Part shown: in pieces, positions 33,596-42,585 of the stretch | Layout of the letters: the number at the start of each line of letters is the position of its first letter | How positions within the stretch are numbered: the stretch's first letter is position 1 | Assembly: GCA_030651135.1 (NCBI GenBank) | Contig: JAUSCS010000013.1 | Coordinates: 62,001-126,000 of the forward strand | Source of the DNA: Candidatus Woesearchaeota archaeon | GTDB taxonomy: Archaea > Nanobdellota > Nanobdellia > Woesearchaeales > JACPBO01 | Reading direction: 5' to 3' | DNA: 64,000 bases | Position numbers and translations under genes: made by a program | Notes under the pieces: model-generated | Databases searched by the model: none | Told to the model about the DNA's origin: nothing | The model's input: only the letters and a program-made list of their open reading frames with translations

Positions 33596-35662
33596 TTAAC
33601 TGACGTAACTCTCATGCCCTTCCTTCCTGATCCTTATAACATTGTCCACAAAGCTCTCGATCTTGCTCTCATGCGAAACAATGATCGCCTGCTTCACATT
33701 CAGCTGATCCAGCACATCCCTGATCTTGTCAAGCTGGGTTTCGCTGAATCCGTCAGTTGGCTCATCAAGTATTATCAGGTCTTTTGTCCTTATCTGCGAT
33801 ATCAGATCATTAATGACTTTGTTCAATGCAAGCCTGTATGCAAGAGCAAGCGAAGTCTTCTCCCCGCCGCTTAAATTCTCTATTACTGTTTCATAGCCGT
33901 TCTGCACAATAACCGGCTTGAAAACATCATCAAGCCTTACGCTTAATGTTTCATCTTCAATCAGCACATTAAACCAGTTCTGGAACAATTCATTGAACTC
34001 ATGATAAACAGATGTCATGACATGCTTCTCCATCACATTCATAAGGTTCTGGAAGCCTTCCTGCAGCCATTCCTGCAGATCTCTTAAATAAGCAAGCTTT
34101 TCTTTTGCTTTTTCTTTCCTGCCTATTTCTTCATCAATGGCCTTTATTAATTTCAGAATATTTTCTTTATCCCTTAATAAAGAGTTATTTTCCAATTCAG
34201 CTTCCCTCTCTTTTCCGGCAATTGCATCAAGCTCTTTTCTGAATTTTAAATATTCTTTTTCTGCATCGCCGAACTTTGAAATTTCATCTTCTAATTCAGA
34301 TTTTTTGACATTAAGGCTGCCGATCTCTTTTTTTATCTCCTCGCATTCATTAAAAAGCTTGTTTTTAAGCTTGTTTTTTTCTTCCAGATCCCTGAGCTTC
34401 AGCAAAATCAAATTCAATTCGCTTTTCTGCTCAATGAGCAGCTTGTGCTCTTTCTTCAGTTCATCCAATTTTTTCCTTGCTTCCCCACCCTGCTCTAAAA
34501 ATAATTTCAGCTTTTCATCATTGCCTTTTATTTTTCCGTCTTCTTCAAGAAGAATCTTCATTTTATGGCTATGCTCAACTTTCTGCATGCACAGCGGGCA
34601 TTCATCCATTTTAGAAAACTTTACTTTGATTTCATTTGAGCTTTTAATGCTCGATTTCAGGTCATTTATCCTCGCATCAATCTCAGAAAATGTGTTCTCC
34701 ATGAAATCAATTGAATTTTCCAGGTCTTCAATTTTTTTATTCGCATCACCAATATTCGCGTCTTTTTTGCCTTTTAATTCAGCCTCAAGCTTTTCAATTC
34801 TTTTCTCAATATCTTTTATTTCAGCCTTATTCCTTTCATTTAAATTTGCCTTGTTCAGAATATTTATCCTGCAAACTTCAAATTCTCTTTTCAGATTACT
34901 CAATTTTTTAATATCTGCTTCTATTTTTTCAATGTCTTTCTTTTTGTTTTTTAATTCTGCTTTTATTTCATTGATCCTCGGCTTTATTTCATCGATTTTT
35001 ATTTCAATTTCTTTTAAATCGTGCTCTCTTTCTTTCTTCTGTGAATTTTTTTCCTCTAAATCAGCAATGAAGCCATCTATCTCTTTCCTTTTTTCCTTGA
35101 GCTCCCTTATATAAATCTCAGAATTCTCCCTTATTCTCTTGTATTTGTCAATCCCGAAAACCCTTCTTAAAGTGTCTAGCCTTGCCTCATCTTCTTCAAA
35201 GAGGATCTGCTTCATCTCTTCCTGCGGCGTGTAAACAGTATACCTATAAACAAGCGACTTGCTTTTCGCCACTAATTCAGAAGGGTAGCCTAGCAGAGCA
35301 AGGATTTCTGTTTTTAATTCGCTAGCCATGCCTTCTTTCTTCCGTCCATCTATTATTATGTAACCGCTTTCCTGCCCAATGTTGTCGCCTGATGCCCTTT
35401 TCAAATTCCTCTTGATCACTATCTCCTTGCCATCAATGTAAAACTTTAATTCAACGCTTCCTTCCTTTTTTCCATGCCTCAGCAATGAATTTCCTGTAAG
35501 CAAAGGCCGCATTATGCCGAAGAGCGCGAACTCTATTGCCAGTAAAATCGTAGTTTTTCCGCTTCCAATATCGCCGCTTAAAAGAACTGATCCTTCAGGG
35601 AAAATTACCTCTTCATCTACATAGCTTCTTATATTGCTTAGCCTGATTGACTTGAGAATCAT
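33596..35662 (-). CDS. rad50: Rad50-type SMC ATPase
   Basis: A 688-residue double-strand-break repair ATPase. Walker A is GDIGSGKTT (residues 30-38). Two long coiled-coil arms flank the zinc hook CPLC (C355, C358). The signature NLSGGEKTSLALAYRLAL and Walker B DLIILDEPTDG are near the C-terminus. It is shorter than typical Rad50 (about 850 or more) because of short arms. I choose the ATG at 35662 (MILKSIRLSNIRSY). The usual neighbour mre11 is not in the window, so the complex must be assembled from distant genes. Confidence 0.92.
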   Translation of the reverse strand: MILKSIRLSNIRSYVDEEVIFPEGSVLLSGDIGSGKTTILLAIEFALFGIMRPLLTGNSLLRHGKKEGSVELKFYIDGKEIVIKRNLKRASGDNIGQESGYIIIDGRKKEGMASELKTEILALLGYPSELVAKSKSLVYRYTVYTPQEEMKQILFEEDEARLDTLRRVFGIDKYKRIRENSEIYIRELKEKRKEIDGFIADLEEKNSQKKEREHDLKEIEIKIDEIKPRINEIKAELKNKKKDIEKIEADIKKLSNLKREFEVCRINILNKANLNERNKAEIKDIEKRIEKLEAELKGKKDANIGDANKKIEDLENSIDFMENTFSEIDARINDLKSSIKSSNEIKVKFSKMDECPLCMQKVEHSHKMKILLEEDGKIKGNDEKLKLFLEQGGEARKKLDELKKEHKLLIEQKSELNLILLKLRDLEEKNKLKNKLFNECEEIKKEIGSLNVKKSELEDEISKFGDAEKEYLKFRKELDAIAGKEREAELENNSLLRDKENILKLIKAIDEEIGRKEKAKEKLAYLRDLQEWLQEGFQNLMNVMEKHVMTSVYHEFNELFQNWFNVLIEDETLSVRLDDVFKPVIVQNGYETVIENLSGGEKTSLALAYRLALNKVINDLISQIRTKDLIILDEPTDGFSETQLDKIRDVLDQLNVKQAIIVSHESKIESFVDNVIRIRKEGHESYVS

Positions 35663-35731
35663 TTTGCCCCAAAACAGCATAATTGCTCGTAAGTTTAAAA
35701 TGTTTTCTATTTTTAAGCCTAAATCCGAAAA

Positions 35732-35742
35732 GTTTAAATATC
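35732..35742 (+). promoter_or_regulatory. TATA box of sepF
   Basis: AGTTTAAATAT lies about 63 nt upstream of the sepF ATG. The leader carries GGAGGAG just before the start codon, so sepF, unlike many genes here, is translated from a leadered mRNA. Confidence 0.5.
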
Positions 35743-35800
35743 GGCATAGTATTTTGGTGAATAACATAATTTACAGTCAACTAAATACGAGGAGGAGAAG

Positions 35801-36211
35801 ATGGCAGGGTTTTTTTCGAATTTAAAAAGAAAATTGGGTGGTTCTGATGAGGATTTTCCTGAGGAAACTGAGGAAGAATATGTTGAGCTTGACACTGGCG
35901 CTGGCGCTGACATAAAGACTAAGATCACAGTAAGACCTTTTGTCATCGATGATTTTGCCGATATCAAAGAAGTTCTTGATTCATTAAGGGAAGGCGGCAC
36001 AATTGCATTGGTAAACATAAGGCCCTTGAAAGAGAAGGATCTTGTGGAATTAAAAAGAGCAATAAACAAGCTAAAGAAGACATGCGATGCAATCGAGGGC
36101 GACATTGCAGGGTTCGGCGATGACTATATTGTTGTAACGCCGTCATTTGCAAAGATCTACAGGACAAAAGCGACTGCTGATGTTGCTGAAGAGCCTGAAG
36201 GGGAAGAATAA
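35801..36211 (+). CDS. sepF: SepF, cell-division membrane anchor for FtsZ
   Basis: A 136-residue archaeal SepF. The N-terminal amphipathic helix MAGFFSNLKRKLG targets the membrane, an acidic linker follows, and the SepF core contains KITVRPFVIDDFADIKEV, GGTIALVNIRPLKEKDL and DAIEGDIAGFGDDYIVVTP. SepF recruits FtsZ filaments to the membrane during division. A strong ribosome-binding site precedes it. No ftsZ gene is nearby. Confidence 0.92.
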   Translation: MAGFFSNLKRKLGGSDEDFPEETEEEYVELDTGAGADIKTKITVRPFVIDDFADIKEVLDSLREGGTIALVNIRPLKEKDLVELKRAINKLKKTCDAIEGDIAGFGDDYIVVTPSFAKIYRTKATADVAEEPEGEE

Positions 36212-36267
36212 GGTTATTTTAGGCTTTTAAGCAGCAAACTAAAATTTAAGTAATCTGGCGGAATAAA

Positions 36268-36639
36268 ATGGAAAGCAGGTCACTATTTAATCGACTTGAT
36301 CGTTTTAGTTTTTCAAAGTATTTGATAGCGTTTGGGTTTATTGTGATGTCCGCAGCTTTCTACATGGCCCTGGTTTCTGGGCCTGCTAAGGCTAAAGAAC
36401 TATATGCGCAAGTAAATTACAGAGCTTCGCTTATCTCGAAATTGAGCCCTTATGTAGAACTGACTGATAATGCGCCTGGAATCAGTTTCAAAGATCAGGT
36501 GGATCTTGCAGTAAAATGTGATATTCCCACGTTTGAAGTTATGGAAGGAAAACCCATTAATTTTGATGCCATTCCAACTTCAAAATTAGAAAATGCTGTT
36601 GCGGCATATGAATCAAAACAGATTTCTTCTTTAGAATAA
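36268..36639 (+). CDS. Hypothetical single-pass membrane protein
   Basis: A 123-residue protein with a basic N-terminus, one hydrophobic segment (YLIAFGFIVMSAAFYMALV, about residues 18-36) and an extracytoplasmic domain of about 85 residues. The segment could be a signal peptide or anchor. No family is recognised. It follows sepF by 56 nt on the same strand and could be cotranscribed with it. Confidence 0.5.
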   Translation: MESRSLFNRLDRFSFSKYLIAFGFIVMSAAFYMALVSGPAKAKELYAQVNYRASLISKLSPYVELTDNAPGISFKDQVDLAVKCDIPTFEVMEGKPINFDAIPTSKLENAVAAYESKQISSLE

Positions 36640-36675
36640 ATTTTTTTCTTTCTTTGCAACTTTAATCCTAAAATG

Positions 36676-37506
36676 CTAAAATAAATCATTTTTCAATGTT
36701 TTTACCATTGCCTGATATGATTCGGGCTTAGGGCATTCTCCAGCTACCCTTACTGATTTAAGAGTATGCCTATCCTCACCCCATACCGTTGTACCGGCTT
36801 TTGATTGTGCACGAAGATACATTTTAAAGTCCAACTTGGCAATATCTTCCAATATTTTCTTTTCTGCATCTGGTGAAACATCCTTACTTAAAGAAATGTT
36901 TAAGTCATACCTGGGATAAAAACAAAGCTTAGCCAGACAATCAACTGATTCTATTATGCCTAAAAGTCTGCAATGTATTTTTTCTATGATGTCTCTGTCT
37001 TCTTTTGAAAAATTATCAAAATAAATAAGTTTTACATCCAAATGTTCAAAGAATAATTCAACCCGCTTTTGAATTCCACTTCTATCGAGAGAAGGGGCTC
37101 CGATACTCAGCCTGTTAATATTGTAATCCAGGCTTATTGGTGCGCTGTCTAATACATCTGCAAAAGAGCCTCCTTCGCTCTTACTTGCTATTTTCAAATC
37201 ATAAAAAAACTTATCAAAACCATTTATACTTATGTCTTCAGTATTCTTTAATTTGCATCCAAGATACGTTCTGTCTTCATAAAAGCGGCATTCATAATGT
37301 TTGCCCATATTTTTGCCTATTTTTTCAATCATATCTTGAAAACCAGTTATAAGGGCTGATTTAGTTATTATCAAGTCCTCTTCTGTATCAAAATCTCTTA
37401 TGGATTTAACAGGGATAAGGTCTCCAGATGATTTAATCCCTATCGCGATAATTATATCGTTGCATCTTTCCAAAATCAAATCATCGATCATATAGTCATA
37501 GTCCAT
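36676..37506 (-). CDS. Uncharacterised protein
   Basis: A 276-residue soluble alpha/beta protein that I cannot assign. The N-terminal YDYMIDDLILERCNDIIIAI and the central DYNINRLSIGAPSLDRSGIQ are the best-ordered segments. Alternation of charged strands and helices suggests two domains of about 130 residues. It stands alone. Intergenic sequence before it (37507-37712) contains a GTTATTT...AAATAAC hairpin and the promoter of the next gene. Confidence 0.55.
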   Translation of the reverse strand: MDYDYMIDDLILERCNDIIIAIGIKSSGDLIPVKSIRDFDTEEDLIITKSALITGFQDMIEKIGKNMGKHYECRFYEDRTYLGCKLKNTEDISINGFDKFFYDLKIASKSEGGSFADVLDSAPISLDYNINRLSIGAPSLDRSGIQKRVELFFEHLDVKLIYFDNFSKEDRDIIEKIHCRLLGIIESVDCLAKLCFYPRYDLNISLSKDVSPDAEKKILEDIAKLDFKMYLRAQSKAGTTVWGEDRHTLKSVRVAGECPKPESYQAMVKTLKNDLF

Positions 37507-37682
37507 TTTACTTTTACCTGCATCAATTAACCTTTAAAGGAAATGGGGTTTTGCAAAAATACCTTTTATTACCCGTGATAATTGAGAATAGTTTAAAAAG
37601 TTATTTATTTGATTTAAACAAATAACAACCAAGAAATTTTAAATAAACATTAGAGAATTTTGAAGTTAAAATAAATAGAAAC

Positions 37683-37692
37683 TTTTATAAAC
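37683..37692 (+). promoter_or_regulatory. TATA box of ZPR1-like gene
   Basis: TTTTATAAAC is centred about 25 nt before the ATG at 37713, giving a leaderless transcript. Confidence 0.5.
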
Positions 37693-37712
37693 TTATAATA
37701 AAATAAATTCTT

Positions 37713-38234
37713 ATGGACAAATTAGAAAAACAGACATGCCCGATATGCGGCACCAATAACCTGACTCTTACTGAAGATGAAAGGGAAGTCCCATACTTCG
37801 GAAAGGTTTTTATTTTTGCAATGGTTTGCAGCTCCTGCAAATACCATAAAGCAGATGTTGAATGCGCAGAAAAGAAAGATCCTGCGCGCTACACTCTTGA
37901 AATAACTTCTGAAAACGATATGAAGATAAGAGTTGTGAAAAGCTCTGAGGCAACTGTTAAAGTTCCATATATAGGGTCAATCGAGCCTGGGCCTGATTCC
38001 AATGGGGATGTTACAAATGTCGAAGGGATCCTGACAAGGTTCAAGGATCAGATTGAAAGCCTGAAGAATTATGCTGAAGATGACGAAGATAAAAAAAAGG
38101 CAAAGAATCTGCTGAAGAAGCTTACAAGAATAATGTGGGGGCAGGAAAAGGCTGTGCTGACTGTTGAAGATCCTACTGGAAACAGCGCAATTATTTCTGA
38201 GAAAGCAAAAATAACCAAGCTAAAGCAGGATTAG
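37713..38234 (+). CDS. ZPR1-type zinc finger protein
   Basis: A 173-residue archaeal ZPR1-like protein. It has one zinc finger, CPICGTNNLTLTEDE paired with CSSCKYHKADVEC, followed by the beta-barrel-like A-domain (TLEITSENDMKIRVVKSSEA, VPYIGSIEPGPDSNG). Eukaryotic ZPR1 carries two such modules and acts as an EF-1A chaperone; single-module archaeal forms may act likewise, which is inference. Confidence 0.88.
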   Translation: MDKLEKQTCPICGTNNLTLTEDEREVPYFGKVFIFAMVCSSCKYHKADVECAEKKDPARYTLEITSENDMKIRVVKSSEATVKVPYIGSIEPGPDSNGDVTNVEGILTRFKDQIESLKNYAEDDEDKKKAKNLLKKLTRIMWGQEKAVLTVEDPTGNSAIISEKAKITKLKQD

Positions 38235-38274
38235 CTGTATTTTTGCTGCCGAATTTCGTACATCTCTCTCAAAA

Positions 38275-38284
38275 TATTTATAAA
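38275..38284 (+). promoter_or_regulatory. TATA box of PEP carboxykinase gene
   Basis: TATTTATAAA is centred about 33 nt before the GTG start at 38313; no ribosome-binding site precedes the start, so the transcript is probably leaderless. Confidence 0.5.
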
Positions 38285-38312
38285 GGGCTGCAAAATAAAA
38301 ACAGCGGTCAAC

Positions 38313-40175
38313 GTGAATATCAACAAAGCTATTCTGGATGAAAAGAATCTTGCAAAACTGCAGGCATTGAATAACAGCCGTGTTCTCGAAATAGTTGAAG
38401 AATATATTACTTTATGCAGGCCAAGAAAGGTTACTGTGCTTGCTGATTCAGAAGAAGATGCCCGATATGCCAGAGAACTGACAATAAAGAATAAAGAAGA
38501 AGCACATCTTTCAATGAAAGGCCACACAATTCATTTTGACGGCTTTTATGATCAGGGCAGGGATAAGAAAAACACAAGAGTTTTATTGCCGAAAAGCGCA
38601 AAAGCAAGCAAATTTCTCGAGTGGAAAGACAGGGATGAAGGGCTAAATGAAGTGATGGGCTTTCTTGACGGAATTATGGAAGGCAAGGAGATGTTTGTAT
38701 GTTTTTTCTGCCTTGGCCCAAACAATTCAAGATTTTCAATTCCTGCATTGCAATTGACAGATTCGGCATATGTTGTGCATAGCGAGGCAATTCTTTACAG
38801 GCAGGGATATGATGAATTCAAAAGGCTGGAAGGATCAGGAAATTTTTTCTATTTCATCCATTCTGCCGGCGAGCTGGATGAGAGGGGCAATTCAAAAAAT
38901 ATTGATAAAAGAAGGATATACATGGACCTCCAGGAGAATAGGGTGCTGACAGTTAACAACCAATACGCAGGAAATAGTGTTGGCCTAAAAAAGCTTGCTT
39001 TAAGATTGGGAATAAATAAAGCCAGCCAGGAAGATTGGCTGTGCGAGCATATGTTCGTTGTGGGAGTTCATCCATCTGGCAAGAGCAGAGTATCATATTT
39101 CACAGGGGCTTTTCCTTCAGCATGCGGCAAGACTTCCACTGCGATGATAGCCGGGCAGACAATAATTGGCGACGATATAGCATACATCAAATCAGGAGAT
39201 GATGGGCAAGCCTATGCTGTCAATGTTGAACAGGGGCTTTTTGGCATCATACAGGATATAAACCCTACAGATGATCCTGTGATTTACAAAGTGCTGACAA
39301 CGCCCCGAGAATTAATCTTTTCAAATGTTCTTGTTGTTGATGGCGTTCCTTACTGGCTTGGAATGGGAAAAGAATTGCCAAAAACAGGAATTAATTTTTC
39401 TGGAGATTGGTATGAAAGCAAAAAAGATAAAGATGGAAATGCAATAGACCCTGCGCATAAGAATGCAAGATACACAATAAGGATTAAAGAGCTGGATAAT
39501 GCTGATCCCAAATCTGATAGCCCGAATGGAGTTCCGATTTCAGGATTTATTTACGGCGGCCGCGATTCGGATACAACTGTGCCTGTATTTGAATCATTAA
39601 GCTGGAGCCATGGCGTTTATGTTGGAGCTGTAGTTGAATCTGAAACAACAACTGCAACAATCGGCAAAGTTGGAGTGAGAACTCATGACCCAATGGCCAA
39701 TATCGACTTCCTGGTTGTTCCTCTGGGGCTTTACATAAAAAACCACCTTGCTTTTGGCGACAGATTAGACAAACAGCCAAGGATTTTTCATACAAATTAT
39801 TTTCTGAAAGAGAATGGAAACTTCCTTAATTCAAAGCTTGACAAGAAAGTCTGGCTGATGTGGATGGAAGGCAAGGTCAATAATGAATTTGAAGCCATTG
39901 AAACGCCCGTTGGCTTTATTCCAAAATATGAAGATCTAAAAAAGTTATTCATGGAACTTTTTAATAAAGAATACAGCGAAGGAGAATATGAGAGGCAATT
40001 TACAATCAGAACTGCAAAATTATTGGAAAAGCTTGGCAGAATGGAAAAAGTGTACAAAGAAGAGAATGATCTCCCGCAAGTATTCTTAGAGCATCTCCAT
40101 CAGGAACAGAAAAGATTGATGGAAGCAAAAGAGAAGTTCGGAAAAGAAAATATATCGCCTTTTGAGTTTGAGTAA
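38313..40175 (+). CDS. pckG: Phosphoenolpyruvate carboxykinase (GTP)
   Basis: A 620-residue enzyme converting oxaloacetate and GTP to PEP, CO2 and GDP, the entry to gluconeogenesis. FPSACGKTS (near residue 268) is the kinase loop, and IGDDIAYIK follows as the metal-binding motif. FFCLGPNNSRFSIPALQLTD and NARYTIRIKEL are family segments. The start is GTG with a TATA box 30 nt upstream. Transaldolase at 42586 also points to sugar synthesis rather than classical sugar import. Confidence 0.94.
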   Translation: MNINKAILDEKNLAKLQALNNSRVLEIVEEYITLCRPRKVTVLADSEEDARYARELTIKNKEEAHLSMKGHTIHFDGFYDQGRDKKNTRVLLPKSAKASKFLEWKDRDEGLNEVMGFLDGIMEGKEMFVCFFCLGPNNSRFSIPALQLTDSAYVVHSEAILYRQGYDEFKRLEGSGNFFYFIHSAGELDERGNSKNIDKRRIYMDLQENRVLTVNNQYAGNSVGLKKLALRLGINKASQEDWLCEHMFVVGVHPSGKSRVSYFTGAFPSACGKTSTAMIAGQTIIGDDIAYIKSGDDGQAYAVNVEQGLFGIIQDINPTDDPVIYKVLTTPRELIFSNVLVVDGVPYWLGMGKELPKTGINFSGDWYESKKDKDGNAIDPAHKNARYTIRIKELDNADPKSDSPNGVPISGFIYGGRDSDTTVPVFESLSWSHGVYVGAVVESETTTATIGKVGVRTHDPMANIDFLVVPLGLYIKNHLAFGDRLDKQPRIFHTNYFLKENGNFLNSKLDKKVWLMWMEGKVNNEFEAIETPVGFIPKYEDLKKLFMELFNKEYSEGEYERQFTIRTAKLLEKLGRMEKVYKEENDLPQVFLEHLHQEQKRLMEAKEKFGKENISPFEFE

Positions 40176-40179
40176 ATAA

Positions 40180-40377
40180 TTATTTCTCTTCTTCAACCTT
40201 TATCGCTGCCTTCGGGCACTGGACAACGCAGGCATTGCAGGCAATGCATTCCTTTTCTTTCAGAACAAACGCTTTATTCTTTTCATCCTTGCCGAAAACT
40301 TCCATAGGGCATATTTCAATGCATTTCAGGCAGTCATCGCATTTCTCAGCGCTTATTGTTACTGTTATTTTTGGCAT
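40180..40377 (-). CDS. Ferredoxin with two 4Fe-4S clusters
   Basis: A 65-residue ferredoxin with two complete CxxCxxCxxxCP motifs, CDDCLKCIEICP and CIACNACVVQCP. It lies 1 nt after L31e on the same strand, so it is expressed with the ribosomal genes. In many archaea that position is held by eIF6. The electron partner is unknown. Confidence 0.93.
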   Translation of the reverse strand: MPKITVTISAEKCDDCLKCIEICPMEVFGKDEKNKAFVLKEKECIACNACVVQCPKAAIKVEEEK

Positions 40378-40378
40378 C

Positions 40379-40879
40379 TTACTTGATCGCGTTTGTTTCC
40401 TTGCTTTTAACAGCCTTAGATTTAGCTTCTTTTGGGACTTTAAGAGGCTCTTTTTTTAGCTCTTTTAATTCCTCTTTTTCTATTTGAACATCTTTTGGAA
40501 TTTCATTTGGCTTTTCATCTTTCTTTATTGCTTCTTTTTCTTCTGCTTTAACTTCTTTTTTTACTTCTGCTTTCTTTACTTCAACTTTTTTCTCAACAGG
40601 AGCTCCTGCCAATTCTGCAAAAACCACGCCTTTGTCATCTTTCTTGACATCAACTTTTATGTGATGCGGAACATTCTTGATGCCGTGCTTCCAAATCTCA
40701 AGATTTGCGTATTTTCCGATTTTAACTTGATCTGACTTCATATGCTTCTTCAGGAAATCTCTAAGGACATTGACTGCTTTTTTAGCCCTTTTATGCCTTG
40801 GGCTGAATTGAACTCTCCTTCTAAGCGGAACATTATACGTTCTTTCAAGGATTATTTTTGTTTCTTCTTTTTTTGCCAT
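40379..40879 (-). CDS. rpl31e: 50S ribosomal protein L31e with charged C-terminal extension
   Basis: Residues 1-90 are L31e (ERTYNVPLRRRVQFSPRHKR, KAVNVLRDFLKKHMKSDQV, ANLEIWKHGIKNVPHHIKV). About 75 Lys/Glu-rich residues follow, a low-complexity tail not found in standard L31e. It is 1 nt after the L39e stop. The tail resembles those on S28e and the HIT protein in this window. Confidence 0.93.
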   Translation of the reverse strand: MAKKEETKIILERTYNVPLRRRVQFSPRHKRAKKAVNVLRDFLKKHMKSDQVKIGKYANLEIWKHGIKNVPHHIKVDVKKDDKGVVFAELAGAPVEKKVEVKKAEVKKEVKAEEKEAIKKDEKPNEIPKDVQIEKEELKELKKEPLKVPKEAKSKAVKSKETNAIK

Positions 40880-40880
40880 T

Positions 40881-41054
40881 TTATGCTTTCGTCTTTATTC
40901 TTCTCCAGCTTCTTTTGACAGCAGTATGCCTGCCTGGATGCACTTTTCTTCCTTTTCCGTAAATCTTTGGCACTGTCCAAAATGGCGCCCATCTTGTCTG
41001 TCTGTGCAATTTTGCCAATCTTTTCTTTCTGCTTGGATGCTTGTATCTTGCCAT
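40881..41054 (-). CDS. rpl39e: 50S ribosomal protein L39e
   Basis: I translated this 57-residue gene by hand. MARYKHPSRKKRLAKLHRQT, RWAPFWTVPKIYGKGRKVHP and the basic end RRIKTKA match L39e, which lines the peptide exit tunnel. It sits between PDCD5 (1 nt away) and L31e (1 nt away), the conserved archaeal order. Confidence 0.95.
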   Translation of the reverse strand: MARYKHPSRKKRLAKLHRQTRWAPFWTVPKIYGKGRKVHPGRHTAVKRSWRRIKTKA

Positions 41055-41055
41055 T

Positions 41056-41376
41056 TTACTTGAACCTTATTTTTGTTTCGTGCTTTTTGTCCATCATCAT
41101 CAAAATCTCTTTCAGCTGCTTATCGTCAATTGTTTTTATGTTCTGCGCCTGTATTGCATTTGCAACCACTACAAGCAGCTGGACTGCTTTTTCCAGATGC
41201 GCTGTCTTCAAATTTCCATAGCGCTGCAGTGCCTCTTTTGTAAGCGCTCTTCTTACAATCTCTTCAAGCTGCTGTATCTGCGCCTTAAGCTGATTTTCTT
41301 CCTCAGCCTGTTTTTGCGCCTGCTGCTGCAATGATCCTATTTTTCTTTTTCTTATTTCTTCAAGCCCATTGTCCAT
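41056..41376 (-). CDS. PDCD5/TFAR19-family DNA-binding protein
   Basis: A 106-residue three-helix protein of the archaeal PDCD5 family. LEEIRKRKIGSLQQQAQKQA and QLEEIVRRALTKEALQRYGN are typical, and its place between S19e and L39e is conserved. Archaeal members bind DNA; their cellular role is not settled. Confidence 0.92.
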   Translation of the reverse strand: MDNGLEEIRKRKIGSLQQQAQKQAEEENQLKAQIQQLEEIVRRALTKEALQRYGNLKTAHLEKAVQLLVVVANAIQAQNIKTIDDKQLKEILMMMDKKHETKIRFK

Positions 41377-41387
41377 TTTAAGGATTT

Positions 41388-41894
41388 TTATTTTTCTGTT
41401 TTATCTGATTCTTTAGGCTGTTCTGTTATTTTTTCTTTGTGAGCTTCAACAGGCTTTTCTTCGGCTGCCTTTCCGCCAATCATAATTGCAATCTTATTCA
41501 AAAACTCCTTTCCTTCTTTGGTTATTACTCTGCCTTTATGAAGCCCTTTTTTTTCTTCCTTAGCAAACCCTGCTTTTGTGAGCTGCTGCAGTATCTTTCT
41601 TAGGATGTTTCCTGAACCTTTGTAAAAATGCTCCGGCTTATGCCCCCTGTTCTTTTTTCCGCCGTATAAAGTCCTTAGCTTTGCTACGCCGATCGGGCCT
41701 TTTAAATAGATCTTTCTGAGCACAGATGCCGCCCTCACATACCACCAGTCAGGGTTTATAGGAGGCCTTTCTTTGTGTATGCCTGTCTTTACAAATATTG
41801 CCCATTCCGGCGGCTGCATAGCTTGAACTTTCTTAAGCTCTTCGCTAGCCTTCTCGATTAATTTTTGTGAGTCTACCTCAAATATTGTTGCCAT
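41388..41894 (-). CDS. rps19e: 30S ribosomal protein S19e with charged tail
   Basis: A 168-residue protein. WAIFVKTGIHKERPPINPDW, WYVRAASVLRKIYLKGPIGV and HFYKGSGNILRKILQQLTKA are S19e landmarks. A short Lys/Glu tail follows. I prefer the ATG at 41894 (MATIFEV) since family members start there; another ATG three codons upstream is in frame. Confidence 0.94.
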   Translation of the reverse strand: MATIFEVDSQKLIEKASEELKKVQAMQPPEWAIFVKTGIHKERPPINPDWWYVRAASVLRKIYLKGPIGVAKLRTLYGGKKNRGHKPEHFYKGSGNILRKILQQLTKAGFAKEEKKGLHKGRVITKEGKEFLNKIAIMIGGKAAEEKPVEAHKEKITEQPKESDKTEK

Positions 41895-41989
41895 TTTAAC
41901 CATAAACTGTATTTCACACCTTGCGGTGTTAGATCAGCTAATTATTAGCTTAGAACAAGGAAATAGGCGATTATTTAAAAAGATATCGT

Positions 41990-42133
41990 TTATTCCTTAT
42001 AAACTTCTCCGCATTCAGGGCATTTATAGGCTGTAGCACCCATCTTTTTCATCTGCGTATTGCATTTTCCGCAGTAATAAATAGTTTCAACAACCACTTC
42101 TCTTTCATCAAGCTGCGGATCAAGTTCTCCCAT
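41990..42133 (-). CDS. Small zinc-ribbon protein
   Basis: A 47-residue protein starting MGELDPQLDEREVV, with one zinc ribbon built from CGKC and CPECGEVY. The ATG at 42133 has GGGGTAA just upstream; the longer frame lacks support. Many small archaeal zinc ribbons act in transcription or translation, but none is identified here. Confidence 0.65.
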   Translation of the reverse strand: MGELDPQLDEREVVVETIYYCGKCNTQMKKMGATAYKCPECGEVYKE

Positions 42134-42279
42134 TTTTACCCCAACAAAATTATGTATATGACAATATGACAATATATATTCCCGCATATATAAATTTTTG
42201 GTATATGGCGCATAAATCACCGATATGTTTTTATATTAGTGTCTTTTTTAAAGTGGTAACAATCAGCGGGGTGGGATTT

Positions 42280-42579
42280 ATGACAACCGATGAATTTAAA
42301 CTGTCTGAAATTGGGGCTGCATTAGTGGAGCTTATTTGGCTTGAAGGGTTGGAAAAAATATCTTACAGTGCTCCTGTTAAAAGTTTTAAGGAAACACTGC
42401 CTCCTAATTTGCCATCTAATTATATAGCTGACGGTTTATTGGAATTGAGAAAAGCTGATTTTCTGCTCTTTGTTCCTAGACAAGGATTATTTAAGGACAA
42501 CTCATACTATGAAGTGAACCAAAACAAAATTAATGACTATCTTTTCAAGCCTCAAGAACAAAAGAATTCAAAACCTTGA
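42280..42579 (+). CDS. Hypothetical protein, possibly winged helix
   Basis: A 99-residue protein starting MTTDEFKLSEIGAALVELIW. Its three-helix N-terminus and a terminal beta-hairpin (ADFLLFVPRQGLFKDNSYYE) would fit a winged-helix domain, but this is a guess. The ATG at 42280 is preceded by GGGGTGGG, a plausible ribosome-binding site. Confidence 0.55.
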   Translation: MTTDEFKLSEIGAALVELIWLEGLEKISYSAPVKSFKETLPPNLPSNYIADGLLELRKADFLLFVPRQGLFKDNSYYEVNQNKINDYLFKPQEQKNSKP

Positions 42580-42585
42580 GTGTTT

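Noticed and set aside
34137-35114. A 325-codon open frame on the plus strand
   Set aside because: It is antisense to the coiled-coil part of rad50; the Ser/Phe-rich translation is what Lys/Glu-rich coding sequence gives on the opposite strand.
37600-37640. GTTATTT...AAATAAC hairpin as another nested element
   Set aside because: It is a single AT-rich hairpin without enclosed stems, easily expected by chance in such sequence.
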